A stretch of 64,000 nt of DNA from Cypionkella sp. (GTDB lineage: Bacteria > Pseudomonadota > Alphaproteobacteria > Rhodobacterales > Rhodobacteraceae), in the NCBI RefSeq assembly GCF_030652235.1, contig NZ_JAUSBA010000071.1:1-64000 (forward strand), in the 5' to 3' direction. A program made the translations under genes and the position numbers. The notes beneath the pieces were generated by a model. It saw nothing but the letters and a program-made list of their open reading frames with translations. It was not told the DNA's origin and did no database searches. This document shows positions 1-6,944 of this stretch, one piece after another (position 1 is the first letter of the stretch; each line of letters opens with the position of its first letter).

Positions 1-1
1 A

Positions 2-94
2 TTAGAATGCCCACCCGAGCTGCTGGCGCACATCTCGCCGCTCGGGTGGGCTCACATCCTTCTTACGGGGGAGTATCGATGGCCAAAACGATGA
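2..94 (+). pseudogene. tnpA: 3' end of a Tn3-family transposase (tnpA remnant)
   Basis: This frame runs in from the window edge and ends at a TGA. Its residues (PPELLAHISPLGWAHILLTG) nearly match the C-terminus of the complete Tn3 transposase at 39072-41963, and a transposon end follows directly. Only the last 30 codons are visible. Whether the gene is complete to the left cannot be told from this window, so it may be a live element cut by the window edge rather than a true relic. The DNA differs from the internal copy, so the two are related but separate transposons. Confidence 0.8.
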
Positions 95-103
95 CCCGTC
101 GGG

Positions 104-141
104 CTTAGCGTACTATTCCGCACTCTCCGGCATCAGACCCC
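104..141 (+). repeat. Right terminal inverted repeat of the left Tn3-family element
   Basis: This 38-base end starts CTTAGCGTA and finishes GCATCAGACCCC. It matches the right end of the internal transposon at 41959-41996 except for a few bases. It marks the point where the transposon entered the parE gene that follows. Confidence 0.85.
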
Positions 142-207
142 CTCTACGATGTGCTCGACGATCCCAATCAGGTCGCGCTCGACCAGCGGGTGTTTGCTCT
201 GACGCAT
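133..207 (-). pseudogene. parE: ParE-like toxin cut off by the Tn3 end
   Basis: Starting from an ATG that overlaps the stop of the ParD-like gene (TGATG), the frame encodes about 22 toxin-like residues (MRQSKHPLVERDLIGIVEHI). It then enters the transposon inverted repeat and stops at a TGA inside it. The N-terminus fits ParE/RelE-family toxins, where an early xxDLxxIxxxI helix is typical. A full toxin would be about 95-110 residues, so no active site remains. The overlap arrangement is the same as in the intact parDE at 32320-32918. Confidence 0.75.
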
Positions 208-500
208 CAGGACTTCGCGCTGTGCTCTTGCGCGTCCTTGAGCATGGCCAAATGCTCACGCGCCTTGGATGTAAAGGCACCCAGCGCCGCCACCGGTTCC
301 CATTGATCGGGCGGCAAAGCGAGGCGACGTTGCACTTCAGCTTGCAGCAAGGTGCGTTCGCGCTCCCTGGCCGCCTTGGCGCGGGCCATTTCGCCAGAAA
401 CTGCGGCGCTGACGTTTGGGTATTCTCCGGCCTCGACGAGTTCGCGGGCGAAGGCGAAGGCCGCGTCAGTGAAGCTGACGCTCTGCTTATGCATGCTCAT
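207..500 (-). CDS. parD: ParD-like antitoxin, now orphan
   Basis: A 97-residue protein. Its N-terminal part (HKQSVSFTDAAFAFARELVE, then YPNVSAAVSGEMARAKAARE) fits the ribbon-helix-helix fold of ParD/CopG antitoxins. The C-terminal half is charged and helical and would normally wrap the toxin. I chose ATG 500; ATG 494 is equally possible, and both have weak ribosome sites. The gene ends in a TGATG overlap with the truncated toxin. With its toxin destroyed it is an orphan: it could repress its own promoter or neutralise related toxins, but the intact ParD elsewhere in the window is not closely similar. Confidence 0.75.
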   Translation of the reverse strand: MSMHKQSVSFTDAAFAFARELVEAGEYPNVSAAVSGEMARAKAARERERTLLQAEVQRRLALPPDQWEPVAALGAFTSKAREHLAMLKDAQEHSAKS

Positions 501-828
501 CTTGGACGCCTTTTTGGTATTCCATTGGAGCACCATATCGCCATATCCTGTTTCAGGCAACCTCGTGGGAGACCCCGAGGGCCAGCACCGAGGGGGCGGC
601 GTTGACGTTCAAGCCGTGAGCTATGGGCATTCCCTCTATGCCTCATGATGCGGCTTTCGGTCCGGCTGCGGTCCAATTCCATAGAAACTTACACCCATTT
701 CTGCGTTGATCGAACAGGCCTTCGGCCACCGCCGATCGCAGTTGCGGGGCACACTGTTTGCTTCCAACGGTTGCAGCGGCGGTGGTCTTCTGATTCAGTG
801 GCCCAGTTATCCTGTCGATGAGGTTTGC
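501..828. other. Gene-free stretch between orphan parD and bactofilin
   Basis: I find no convincing gene, repeat or RNA here. It should hold the promoters for the leftward parD-like gene and the rightward bactofilin. The open frames present are short and have no family-like features. Confidence 0.5.
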
Positions 829-1188
829 ATGAACGCGCACGGCAATGATATTCTCTGGCCCGAACCCGCCACTTCGGGGTCGCGGCGCAGCATCCTTGCC
901 AGCGATCTCGAAATCAACGGTGACGTGGTTTCTCGTGGTCCGGTCGACCTGCTTGGCAAAGTCATCGGTTCGGTGTTTGCACCCGAGGTTGTCGTGGCCT
1001 CCACTGGCGATCTGGATGGCAAAGCTGTTGCGCTCGACCTTGTGGTGTTTGGCAAGGCTCAAGGTGTGATCCAAGCGCGGAAGGCCACATTGGCATCGAC
1101 GTCGGTTGTGCTGGCGGACGTGCTTCACGAACGGATCGCTATTGAGGCCGGCGCCTGGTTCGAAGGTGAACTTTCCCGCCGAGGTTGA
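829..1188 (+). CDS. Bactofilin-family protein
   Basis: A 119-residue protein. After a short N-terminal tail (about 1-25) comes a run of hydrophobic/glycine repeats (LEINGDVVSRGPVDLLGKV, IGSVFAPEVVVASTG) typical of the bactofilin (DUF583) beta-helix. In that family each turn stacks to form non-polar cytoskeletal filaments involved in cell shape or in positioning of proteins. There is no membrane segment. Start ATG 829 follows GATGAGG at good spacing; a longer upstream frame (from 706) looks non-coding. Its neighbours do not explain its role. It could be plasmid cargo affecting morphology, or a filament that anchors partners at the pole; this is unproven. Confidence 0.8.
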   Translation: MNAHGNDILWPEPATSGSRRSILASDLEINGDVVSRGPVDLLGKVIGSVFAPEVVVASTGDLDGKAVALDLVVFGKAQGVIQARKATLASTSVVLADVLHERIAIEAGAWFEGELSRRG

Positions 1189-1216
1189 TCGGCTGGTTGC
1201 GGTGCTGCGGTCCCGG

Positions 1217-1552
1217 TTAGTGCAATGATGAGTGGTGGCTTATCCCGCTGTCTGGCAGCAGACCTGCCCAAAAACGGTCAAGCGTTGCCTCTGCTTTCAG
1301 CGGCTCAGGATGACCCTGGAGGAGCGCAAGACTAAGAACACGGCAGGCTTCGACACCGCCAGACCGGTGTAAATGGAAGCCATACTGCAGAAACCCATTA
1401 TAGGCCGGCATTCTCGCCAATTCTTGATCGCTCAAGTTGGCACACTGTCGCACCATTCCCCAAAACGCGCACCGCTGTGCTTCAAATTCGGCCCAGATAC
1501 CCCCGCAATCTGCTTTGCTGTCCCCAGACACCTGCATCACTTTGACTTCCAT
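1217..1552 (-). CDS. Small protein co-directional with luxI, function unknown
   Basis: A 111-residue protein read in the same direction as luxI and starting 27 bases after its stop, so it is probably in the same transcript. ATG 1552 is preceded by GAGG at 9 bases. It is rich in Cys, His and Trp (DCGGIWAEFEAQRCAFWGM; CRVLSLALLQ) with no signal peptide or membrane segment. I do not recognise the family. Position suggests a quorum-sensing accessory or target gene, but nothing in the sequence gives a mechanism. Confidence 0.6.
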   Translation of the reverse strand: MEVKVMQVSGDSKADCGGIWAEFEAQRCAFWGMVRQCANLSDQELARMPAYNGFLQYGFHLHRSGGVEACRVLSLALLQGHPEPLKAEATLDRFWAGLLPDSGISHHSSLH

Positions 1553-1579
1553 GCCGCGCCTCACCCCTTGCTGCGGAAC

Positions 1580-2170
1580 CTATGCACATTCCTGTTGTTT
1601 GATCGGGCAGGCAAAGGCCAGAAACCGTCCGGATGCATTGGAGACAATTTTCCCGAGTGGCCTCGGTTTATACCCATAGCTGCGGGCCATGCGCAGGAAG
1701 CCTGGGCCACCCAGAAACAGACATTGTTGGCCGCCGAGTTTGCGGATGTGGTCATTCGCTGCGTCCAGAACCCGGCGTGCTGTGATTGGAGTCGCATCCA
1801 TGGACACCAGTCGCGTCAGTTCCCAGGATCTGGCATCGGTTGGCGGCTCGTCCCAGCAGAGGTCCTGCGGCAGATCAATGATGCCCCTGACGGCATCCCG
1901 GATCATATAGCTGTAACGCATGACACCAGAGCCGATGCTGGAGTCACAACGCAGCAGCCTTGCGCCTGCGACCACTTGATCCCCCTCATGGGCGATCACA
2001 TAGGTCGCGTGCCCTAAGGCGTCGTATTGCTCGAATTCAATGTCTTCATGGCCCTGCAGAGACCAGTCCATCTTGTCGATGAACACCCGGCGCCTGAGTA
2101 CCATGAACGCACGAACCAAATCCCATCGTGCAGTTGCCTCCGACATGGAGGCCACTGATATTTCTAACAT
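1580..2170 (-). CDS. luxI: LuxI-family acyl-homoserine lactone synthase
   Basis: A 196-residue enzyme that would make an N-acyl-homoserine lactone from S-adenosylmethionine and an acyl carrier. The signature residues of the family are present: Arg26, Phe30 and Trp36 (LRRRVFIDKMDW), an acidic pair near 47-50 (FEQYDALGHATYV), the GARLLR segment, and the WELTRLV motif in the centre. Length fits the family (190-220). ATG 2170 is preceded by AAGG at about 9 bases; an in-frame TTG nine bases upstream is less likely. It is divergent from luxR with a lux box between them, the usual arrangement for positive feedback. The acyl chain cannot be predicted. Confidence 0.93.
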   Translation of the reverse strand: MLEISVASMSEATARWDLVRAFMVLRRRVFIDKMDWSLQGHEDIEFEQYDALGHATYVIAHEGDQVVAGARLLRCDSSIGSGVMRYSYMIRDAVRGIIDLPQDLCWDEPPTDARSWELTRLVSMDATPITARRVLDAANDHIRKLGGQQCLFLGGPGFLRMARSYGYKPRPLGKIVSNASGRFLAFACPIKQQECA

Positions 2171-2232
2171 ATTTGTCAACCTTAGACTTGCATTACCGCA
2201 TAAAATATCGAAACTGCAGATATGATCCAGTA

Positions 2233-2252
2233 CCTTACCGAATGTGGTAAGG
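2233..2252. promoter_or_regulatory. lux box (LuxR operator)
   Basis: A perfect 20-base dyad with arms CCTTACC and GGTAAGG around GAATGT. Size and shape match lux/tra boxes. It lies 63 bases upstream of the luxI start, a distance that allows a transcript start near 2195 with an AT-rich -10 at about 2202-2207 (complement), and 22 bases upstream of luxR. I infer activation of luxI and possible interference with luxR. Confidence 0.85.
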
Positions 2253-2274
2253 CCTCAATGTCGAGTGTATCATC

Positions 2275-2961
2275 ATGTCGATGCTAATTCGCCTTGTTCC
2301 AGGATTTGCCGAAATTGACGCCGCCCTGCGCGATATCGCGCCATCGGGTTATATCCTGGCCCTGAATGTCCGCTATATGTCGCCAGAATTCTACCATGTC
2401 ACCTATCCCGCAGAGTGGGTGGAGACCTATACCCGTCGCCGCTACGTCATGTTCGATCCCGTTGTGCTGTGGAGCGTGGTTGGAACCGGTACCAAGCGAT
2501 GGAGCGAATTTTCCGTCGCGGGCATGAAAGCGACCTCCCTTCGGGTGCTCACCGAGGCCCGCGCTTATGGTCTCAACTTTGGCGCCATGATCGTTGCGCG
2601 CAACGCAACTGCCGATAATGAAAAATGCCTGATTTCTGCGGCGCGCCCGGATCGGGAGTTCACCGATGACGAGTTGCAGACGCTCAACGAAATTTTTCAG
2701 CGCCTCCTGGCTGCAGTCGGGAAACACGCCGGACTGACCGCGAGCGAGCGCAGTGCACTTCAGGGTCTTGCTGAAGGTCTCAGCCAGGAAGAGGTCGCAA
2801 ATCGCGATGGTGTCAGCAAAGACACCATCAAGAAGCGCGTTGAACGCGCGCGCAAGGCATTGGGTGCGGCGAATGCAACCCAAGCTGTTGCGATCGCCGT
2901 GATGAAAGGTCTGGTTACACTCAATGACATTGAGGCCTATCGGTTTACCAGCAAGGGCTGA
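2275..2961 (+). CDS. luxR: LuxR-family quorum-sensing regulator
   Basis: A 228-residue two-domain regulator. The N-terminal autoinducer-binding domain (about 10-150) has the conserved pocket pattern: Trp and Tyr in EWVETYTRRRY, Asp-Pro in MFDPVV, and Trp in KRWSEF. The C-terminal helix-turn-helix (about 165-225) starts at LTASERSALQGLAEGLSQ and includes SKDTIKKRVERARKAL. All pocket residues being present argues for a true signal-responsive receptor, not a solo LuxR. ATG 2275 has no clear ribosome site; ATG 2281 is an alternative. It likely binds the lux box at 2233-2252 and responds to the product of the adjacent LuxI. Confidence 0.93.
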   Translation: MSMLIRLVPGFAEIDAALRDIAPSGYILALNVRYMSPEFYHVTYPAEWVETYTRRRYVMFDPVVLWSVVGTGTKRWSEFSVAGMKATSLRVLTEARAYGLNFGAMIVARNATADNEKCLISAARPDREFTDDELQTLNEIFQRLLAAVGKHAGLTASERSALQGLAEGLSQEEVANRDGVSKDTIKKRVERARKALGAANATQAVAIAVMKGLVTLNDIEAYRFTSKG

Positions 2962-2982
2962 CGCCGAGCTGCAGCTTCTTAG

Positions 2983-3234
2983 TCAACTCGAAGCCCCGCC
3001 CGGGCCAGGGCTCCGATACCCCCGGCGCTCTTTGACTTTGATCCATTTTGACGCCGCTACCTCTGCCAAAGGCGCGGAGGCATAGGTGGTTTGGCGGAAT
3101 TGTCCCCTGCTGCCAATCCGACCCCAACGCCGTTCGACGATGACCGCGCCGAAAAGATCCGACAGCGCCTCGACCCGGTAATACCGTGCCATGTTCTGAT
3201 CGGGATCAATGCGGTGGAGCAACTGGCAGAACAT
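2983..3234 (-). CDS. WGR-domain protein
   Basis: An 83-residue protein made almost entirely of one WGR domain: RYYRVEALSDLFG, then VIVERRWGRIGSRGQ, then a C-terminal helix ending SKWIKVKERRGY. WGR domains occur in poly(ADP-ribose) polymerases and, as small stand-alone proteins, on many alphaproteobacterial plasmids; a nucleic-acid-binding role is presumed. ATG 3234 has GGAGG seven bases upstream; a longer start at 3264 is less likely. It is convergent with luxR, 21 bases apart. The precise function is not known. Confidence 0.8.
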   Translation of the reverse strand: MFCQLLHRIDPDQNMARYYRVEALSDLFGAVIVERRWGRIGSRGQFRQTTYASAPLAEVAASKWIKVKERRGYRSPGPGGASS

Positions 3235-3313
3235 CACGGCCTCCTGGCACAAGGATGTTCCCACGGCCCTGCCCTGTCCAATCAGAAATCTGAATCACAT
3301 CAGGCGGTCCGAT

Positions 3314-3511
3314 TCAAATTGCTGATGGCTCAGTCGGCTCCTCGCCGATAATTTCGATCCACATCACTTCAAGGATCATCCCCGGTTCGACATGCCAGAT
3401 CATTGTCAGAGCGCCGTCTTCCCCTCGGACCCTCTCGCCGACCAGTAGGTCTCCCTCAGCTTTTTTGACCCATACTCTCGCTTCAAGTCTGTCAGCAGTT
3501 TTTTCAGGCAT
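3314..3511 (-). CDS. Small acidic protein, function unknown
   Basis: A 65-residue protein with GGAGG eight bases before ATG 3511, which supports it as a real gene. The sequence (VWVKKAEGDLLVGERVRGEDG, then a hydrophobic MILEVMWIEII stretch) suggests a small beta-rich fold. There is no signal peptide. It lies 79 bases upstream of the WGR gene in the same direction and could share its transcript. I do not recognise the family. Confidence 0.55.
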   Translation of the reverse strand: MPEKTADRLEARVWVKKAEGDLLVGERVRGEDGALTMIWHVEPGMILEVMWIEIIGEEPTEPSAI

Positions 3512-3629
3512 GGAAGTGCCTCCAGTGTAGAATTGGGTGCCACGGGGTGGAGAGGCCGCAAATCACAACATAACTATCGACTTTAAGAGTGGTGATATGA
3601 TATGGTAGCACCCTGGTGAGAAGGATTCC

Positions 3630-4061
3630 GTGTCGATGCATGCTCTGTCCGTTAGCCTCAGCGCATTGGCGCTGGTTTGTATGTCTGGTCCGGCGCTGGC
3701 GCTCGACAACTGGACAGCAACCACGGAACGTGGCCTGCCAGTTTTGAGCCTCACCCAAGGCAAAGGTCTTGTTCGCATCGTCTGCGACCCGGACCGCGTG
3801 TTTGGCACGACACCGAATGGCGCGGTGATCGCGAGGCTGCCCAAAGACGTAGCACCCACAACCGTCGTGTTCCTGGCGAAGACTGGCGAGCAGGCACGCT
3901 TGGCGACTGCGAACGGCACCGCCGCGCAGGCAAAGGCCGATACGGCGGAATGGACCAAGTTGGTGGACATTCTGCGCAAGGGCGGCGAATTCGCTGTGGT
4001 TTCGAGCCATGACAGCCTGAGCTTCGAGACGCCGCCGCTGCCTGATTTCGCCTGCGAATGA
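3630..4061 (+). CDS. Exported protein of unknown function
   Basis: A 143-residue protein with an N-terminal signal peptide (hydrophobic LSVSLSALALVCMSG, then GPALA cleavage region at about 23-25), so the mature protein is probably periplasmic. The mature part has one pair of cysteines (VRIVCDP and the C-terminal DFACE) that could form a disulphide. The start is GTG 3630, or ATG 3636 in the same frame, after GAGAAGG. No enzyme motif is visible. It is convergent with the VirC2-like gene. Confidence 0.65.
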   Translation: MSMHALSVSLSALALVCMSGPALALDNWTATTERGLPVLSLTQGKGLVRIVCDPDRVFGTTPNGAVIARLPKDVAPTTVVFLAKTGEQARLATANGTAAQAKADTAEWTKLVDILRKGGEFAVVSSHDSLSFETPPLPDFACE

Positions 4062-4100
4062 CGATTGATGTATCCGAATTTTACTAGGCATGCTTGGGGA

Positions 4101-4754
4101 TCACCCGGCTCGGCGCGCTGCTAAAAGGCGCACCACAATGGCTGTGAAAAAGACCCCGACCACCGTTGCGCGCGGCATCACGCTCCAAGGATCGCCCAAC
4201 GCGTGGTGCATTGCCGCCAGCGTATCTGGTCGGACATAGACGGTCATCGGTTCGCCCACGGTCTTGATACCGACAGCGACCCGCTCAAGACTTGTCGCTT
4301 CTGGGGCCAGTACTTCGACATCGCGACCCCCGCGCATTTCCCGCAACACCTCGCGCCCGTCGCGCGCCATGCCGCGCAGTACGTATTCCACGGTCACCGC
4401 GTCTCTTTCGGCGATGTCTGCAACTTCTGGTTCGATCCGCAATGGCAAGCGATAGGATATGACCAGCTTCACCTTGGCGATTTTTTGCGATGGGTTTGCA
4501 GGATGGAACTCAGCGCTTGCACCGCGGACAGGCGCTTCCCCCTTGACGGGACTTTCTGCCGAGGCTGCTTGCTCAACGGCCGGCGCGGCATTGCGATCGT
4601 TGCTTTCCGCACCACCAGCTTCGCCCCGGCGTTCAGCCAAGAGGCGAGCTTGAACGTCGCGCGAAGAGCGCAGCCGTGCAGCGGAATTTTGCAGCCCTGG
4701 TTCTTCGGCCGCTGGCGAGGGTGCCACACGCGTGGGAATCCGGAAACGGTTCAA
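4101..4754 (-). CDS. virC2: VirC2-like protein (partner of the ParA-like gene)
   Basis: A 217-residue protein overlapping the ParA-like gene by four bases (ATGA), so the two are translationally coupled. The first 90 residues are low-complexity and charged. Residues about 93-140 (KVKLVISYRLPLRIEPEVAD, then TVEYVLRGMARDGREVL) fit a ribbon-helix-helix type unit as in VirC2. The C-terminus is hydrophobic (VVGVFFTAIVVRLLAARR). VirC2 with VirC1 enhances T-DNA/plasmid processing at the transfer origin in Agrobacterium. The assignment rests mainly on the gene pair and the position next to the relaxase; sequence support alone is moderate. Confidence 0.6.
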   Translation of the reverse strand: MNRFRIPTRVAPSPAAEEPGLQNSAARLRSSRDVQARLLAERRGEAGGAESNDRNAAPAVEQAASAESPVKGEAPVRGASAEFHPANPSQKIAKVKLVISYRLPLRIEPEVADIAERDAVTVEYVLRGMARDGREVLREMRGGRDVEVLAPEATSLERVAVGIKTVGEPMTVYVRPDTLAAMHHALGDPWSVMPRATVVGVFFTAIVVRLLAARRAG

Positions 4755-5518
4755 TGCAGCACCGCCGCGTCGATCCCAGCGAGAACATTCCGTGCGACCT
4801 CGAGTTGACGGTTGATCGCATCCGCCATCAGCCGACCTCCCGCAGCACGGCCATTGGCAACCGCCGCCGGTCCCAACGGGCCGTGAAAGCCCATCTGTTC
4901 CAGGATTTTCGAATGCGGAACGATCACGTCGAGATGATCAAGCTTAAGGATTTCCCCCAGAACATCCTGATCGCGCTTGGGTAGTAAATTCAGACCTCCT
5001 TCCCGGATGGCGGCGTCGATGATCTTTGCGCCAGCATCGATCACCAGAACCCGCACCGCCGGGAAGCGTTCGCCTGTTGCGATTGATGCGCGGAGGTCAT
5101 CCATCCAGATAACGGCGCGGTGAGTCATCTCCCATTCCGCGAAGACAGGGCGCGCCGGGATCAGCACCAGATCCGAGATCAGGCAAAAGTCCTCGGTATC
5201 CGTATGGGTGCCTGGCCGTGTGTCGATGATAACCATATCGACGCCGCGCGCTTCTTCCTCTTCAAGGAGAGCCAGAAGACCTTCCACGGTCTCGGGCGGC
5301 GACAGGATGGTCAGGGCTTCTGGCCAGACCGGCTTCTTGATCGCCTCCCAGTTGGCCAGTTCAAAGCTATCCCGCCAGCGTCCCAATTGAGCGTTCACAT
5401 CGCCATCGATGAGTGTGACGCGGCGACCCGCGTCCAGCGCGGCCGAGGCTAAAAGCATCGCGGTGGTGGTCTTGCCTGCCCCGCCTTTGGTCTGCACAAT
5501 TGTGATGACTTTTGTCAC
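4751..5518 (-). CDS. virC1: VirC1-like ParA ATPase
   Basis: A 255-residue MinD/ParA-type ATPase. The deviant Walker A motif KGGAGKTT lies at residues 10-17; the Walker B region is MVIIDTRPGTHTDTED. GTG 5518 is preceded by GGAGG at six bases; the longer ATG start at 5554 is less likely. The TRPGTHTDTED segment and the following gene fit VirC1, a ParA relative that binds near the transfer origin and brings the relaxosome to the coupling protein at the cell pole. It could instead be a partition ParA, but there is no ParB, and the mobilisation genes lie just upstream. Confidence 0.75.
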   Translation of the reverse strand: MTKVITIVQTKGGAGKTTTAMLLASAALDAGRRVTLIDGDVNAQLGRWRDSFELANWEAIKKPVWPEALTILSPPETVEGLLALLEEEEARGVDMVIIDTRPGTHTDTEDFCLISDLVLIPARPVFAEWEMTHRAVIWMDDLRASIATGERFPAVRVLVIDAGAKIIDAAIREGGLNLLPKRDQDVLGEILKLDHLDVIVPHSKILEQMGFHGPLGPAAVANGRAAGGRLMADAINRQLEVARNVLAGIDAAVLH

Positions 5519-6180
5519 TTTGGACCTCCATGATCGGGCGGCGGATTTGGCCATGACTGGTCAGATCCTCCGCTGCGGGAAGATGTATGGCCATAAGGGC
5601 CATCAGTTGATTTGGTTTGTTTCCTGTTTCGGCAGGCGGTCTAGGTGTCGGTGCGCGGTTTCGTCAAATGAAGTCGTTCTGAAGCGGAAGAAATTACCCG
5701 AAACGGTCACGGACTGCGGTAATTTGGCGATCTGGATGGTTTGAACCTAATCCGGAAACGGCTGCCACTCGCTCAAAACGCAGTCATGCAAGGCTGCCTG
5801 TTTGCATGTTTGCGTGCCGGATTTGGCAACAGCCTGCACGGCTGCCGGCCCCGACGGATATCAAACCCAGTCTTGCCGGCCGCCCGCATGATCGTGAAGC
5901 AAGAATCCCCGCGATGTTGCATGTATAGCTGTCTGCCCGTTCGCCTGTGCGCAGACTAAGAGCGAAAAATTAGCCAACACGCGGATCGCTGACGCCAACA
6001 TTCGCCAGCACGCCCGCCGCAGAGCAGCACGAAATCGAACCTACCTCTGGCGGCCCTCCTGCCCTCCTGCCCTCCCTCCGTCCCGGAAGTCTTCATATTC
6101 ATGCCCCTGGCACCGGGTAACCATGAAGCTCATGCTCACATGAGAGGCCATTAATATAGCAATATCAATGCATCACCCCA

Positions 6181-6187
6181 GCAGGAT
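6181..6187 (-). promoter_or_regulatory. nic-like core in the candidate oriT
   Basis: On the minus strand this reads ATCCTGC, within CCAGATCCTGCTGG. The IncP/Ti-type nick consensus cut by TraI/VirD2 relaxases has the core ATCCTG followed by a pyrimidine. A seven-base match is weak alone; the support is its location just upstream of a VirD2-type relaxase operon and next to a large hairpin. Confidence 0.4.
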
Positions 6188-6266
6188 CTGGTCCTTCGGA
6201 GGCCTGACGGCCGGGCGCAGGGAGTTCTGTCGACGGGCAAGCCGCCGACCCCTGACGCCATACAGA

Positions 6267-6336
6267 GTCCTCATCGGCTGTCCGGTTTCCGCAAGCGGGC
6301 TCCTCTTCGGAGGAGCGGAAACCGGTCGATGAGGAC
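6267..6336. repeat. Two-tier inverted repeat (hairpin) in the candidate oriT
   Basis: Outer arms GTCCTCATCG (6267-6276) and CGATGAGGAC (6327-6336) are perfect complements. Inner arms CCGGTTTCCGC (6282-6292) and GCGGAAACCGG (6315-6325) are also perfect. The tiers are separated by an asymmetric bulge (GCTGT against T). The apex contains a further small stem, CTCCTC-TTCG-GAGGAG. This is a 70-base cruciform-capable element of the kind found at oriT sites, 65 bases upstream of mobC. Confidence 0.85.
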
Positions 6337-6401
6337 GGTTGGCTGGAAAGGTGACCTGTGGTACACGTGTGTTGTGATTCTGATAATGGTGTTTCAATAG
6401 C

Positions 6402-6944
6402 ATGAATGGTTCACGCCTCTCCGATGACGACCGGGCCCGCATTCGCGCCCGCCTTGCTGCTGGCGAGAACGTCGGAGCCGTGGCCCGTGCTCTTGGGCGG
6501 CATCGCCAGACCGTGTCACGGGTGAAGGAAGACGCTGAATGCCGAGATAGAACCCGTCTGGCAGTTAAGCTGAACTTCCGGGTGACGGAGGCTGAACATG
6601 CACATCTGCTGACAGCCATACGATCAACTGACCTGACAGTTTCCGAGGCAATCAGGCACCTTGTCAGGCAGGCTACCTGTCTGCTTGCCCTGCAGTCACC
6701 CGAGATCGAAGCAATCGCTGCAGCACGGCGCGATCTGGCGGCCGTCGGCAACAACCTCAACCAGTTGGCCCGGCTTGGGGCTGTAGGCCGTTTGCACTGG
6801 AAGGCAGGGGATGCCGCCCTTGTCCGCAAGGTCGCGGCGCGCGTTGATGATCTCGTCGACGAGGTGGTCGGCCTGATCGCTGAGGCGCAGGGGCGTGCCT
6901 GCTTTGACCCCGCCGTTACCCCGACCAAGGCGGCCGCCAAATGA
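6402..6944 (+). CDS. mobC: MobC/VirD1-like relaxosome accessory protein
   Basis: A 180-residue DNA-binding protein. Residues 5-40 (LSDDDRARIRARLAAGENVG, then VARALGRHRQTVSRVK) form a resolvase-like helix-turn-helix. Residues about 50-90 (KLNFRVTEAEHAHLLTAIRS) resemble a ribbon-helix-helix. Residues about 108-125 (ARRDLAAVGNNLNQLARLG) carry the MobC signature. MobC proteins bind oriT and help the relaxase open the strand at nic. The gene overlaps the relaxase by four bases (ATGA). The added N-terminal helix-turn-helix is unusual for a small MobC and may give a second DNA contact. Confidence 0.85.
   Translation: MNGSRLSDDDRARIRARLAAGENVGAVARALGRHRQTVSRVKEDAECRDRTRLAVKLNFRVTEAEHAHLLTAIRSTDLTVSEAIRHLVRQATCLLALQSPEIEAIAAARRDLAAVGNNLNQLARLGAVGRLHWKAGDAALVRKVAARVDDLVDEVVGLIAEAQGRACFDPAVTPTKAAAK

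Larger units (their letters stand above)
5519..6401. other. Gene-free region between virC1 and mobC, candidate oriT region
   Basis: About 880 bases without a convincing gene, between divergent virC and mob/virD genes. In MOBP plasmids this is the usual place for the origin of transfer. It holds a CCTGCCCTC-type pyrimidine repeat (about 6058-6085), an AT-rich stretch (about 6150-6172), a nic-like ATCCTGC on the minus strand (6181-6187) and a large imperfect hairpin (6267-6336). The promoters of both operons must also lie here. Confidence 0.6.

Noticed and set aside
4751-5518. Plasmid partition ParA
   Set aside because: No ParB or centromere repeats nearby; the coupled VirC2-like gene and the mob context fit VirC1 better.
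6055-6085. CRISPR-like or iteron repeat in CCTGCCCTC tract
   Set aside because: The repeats are short, contiguous and low-complexity without spacers; no cas genes in the window.
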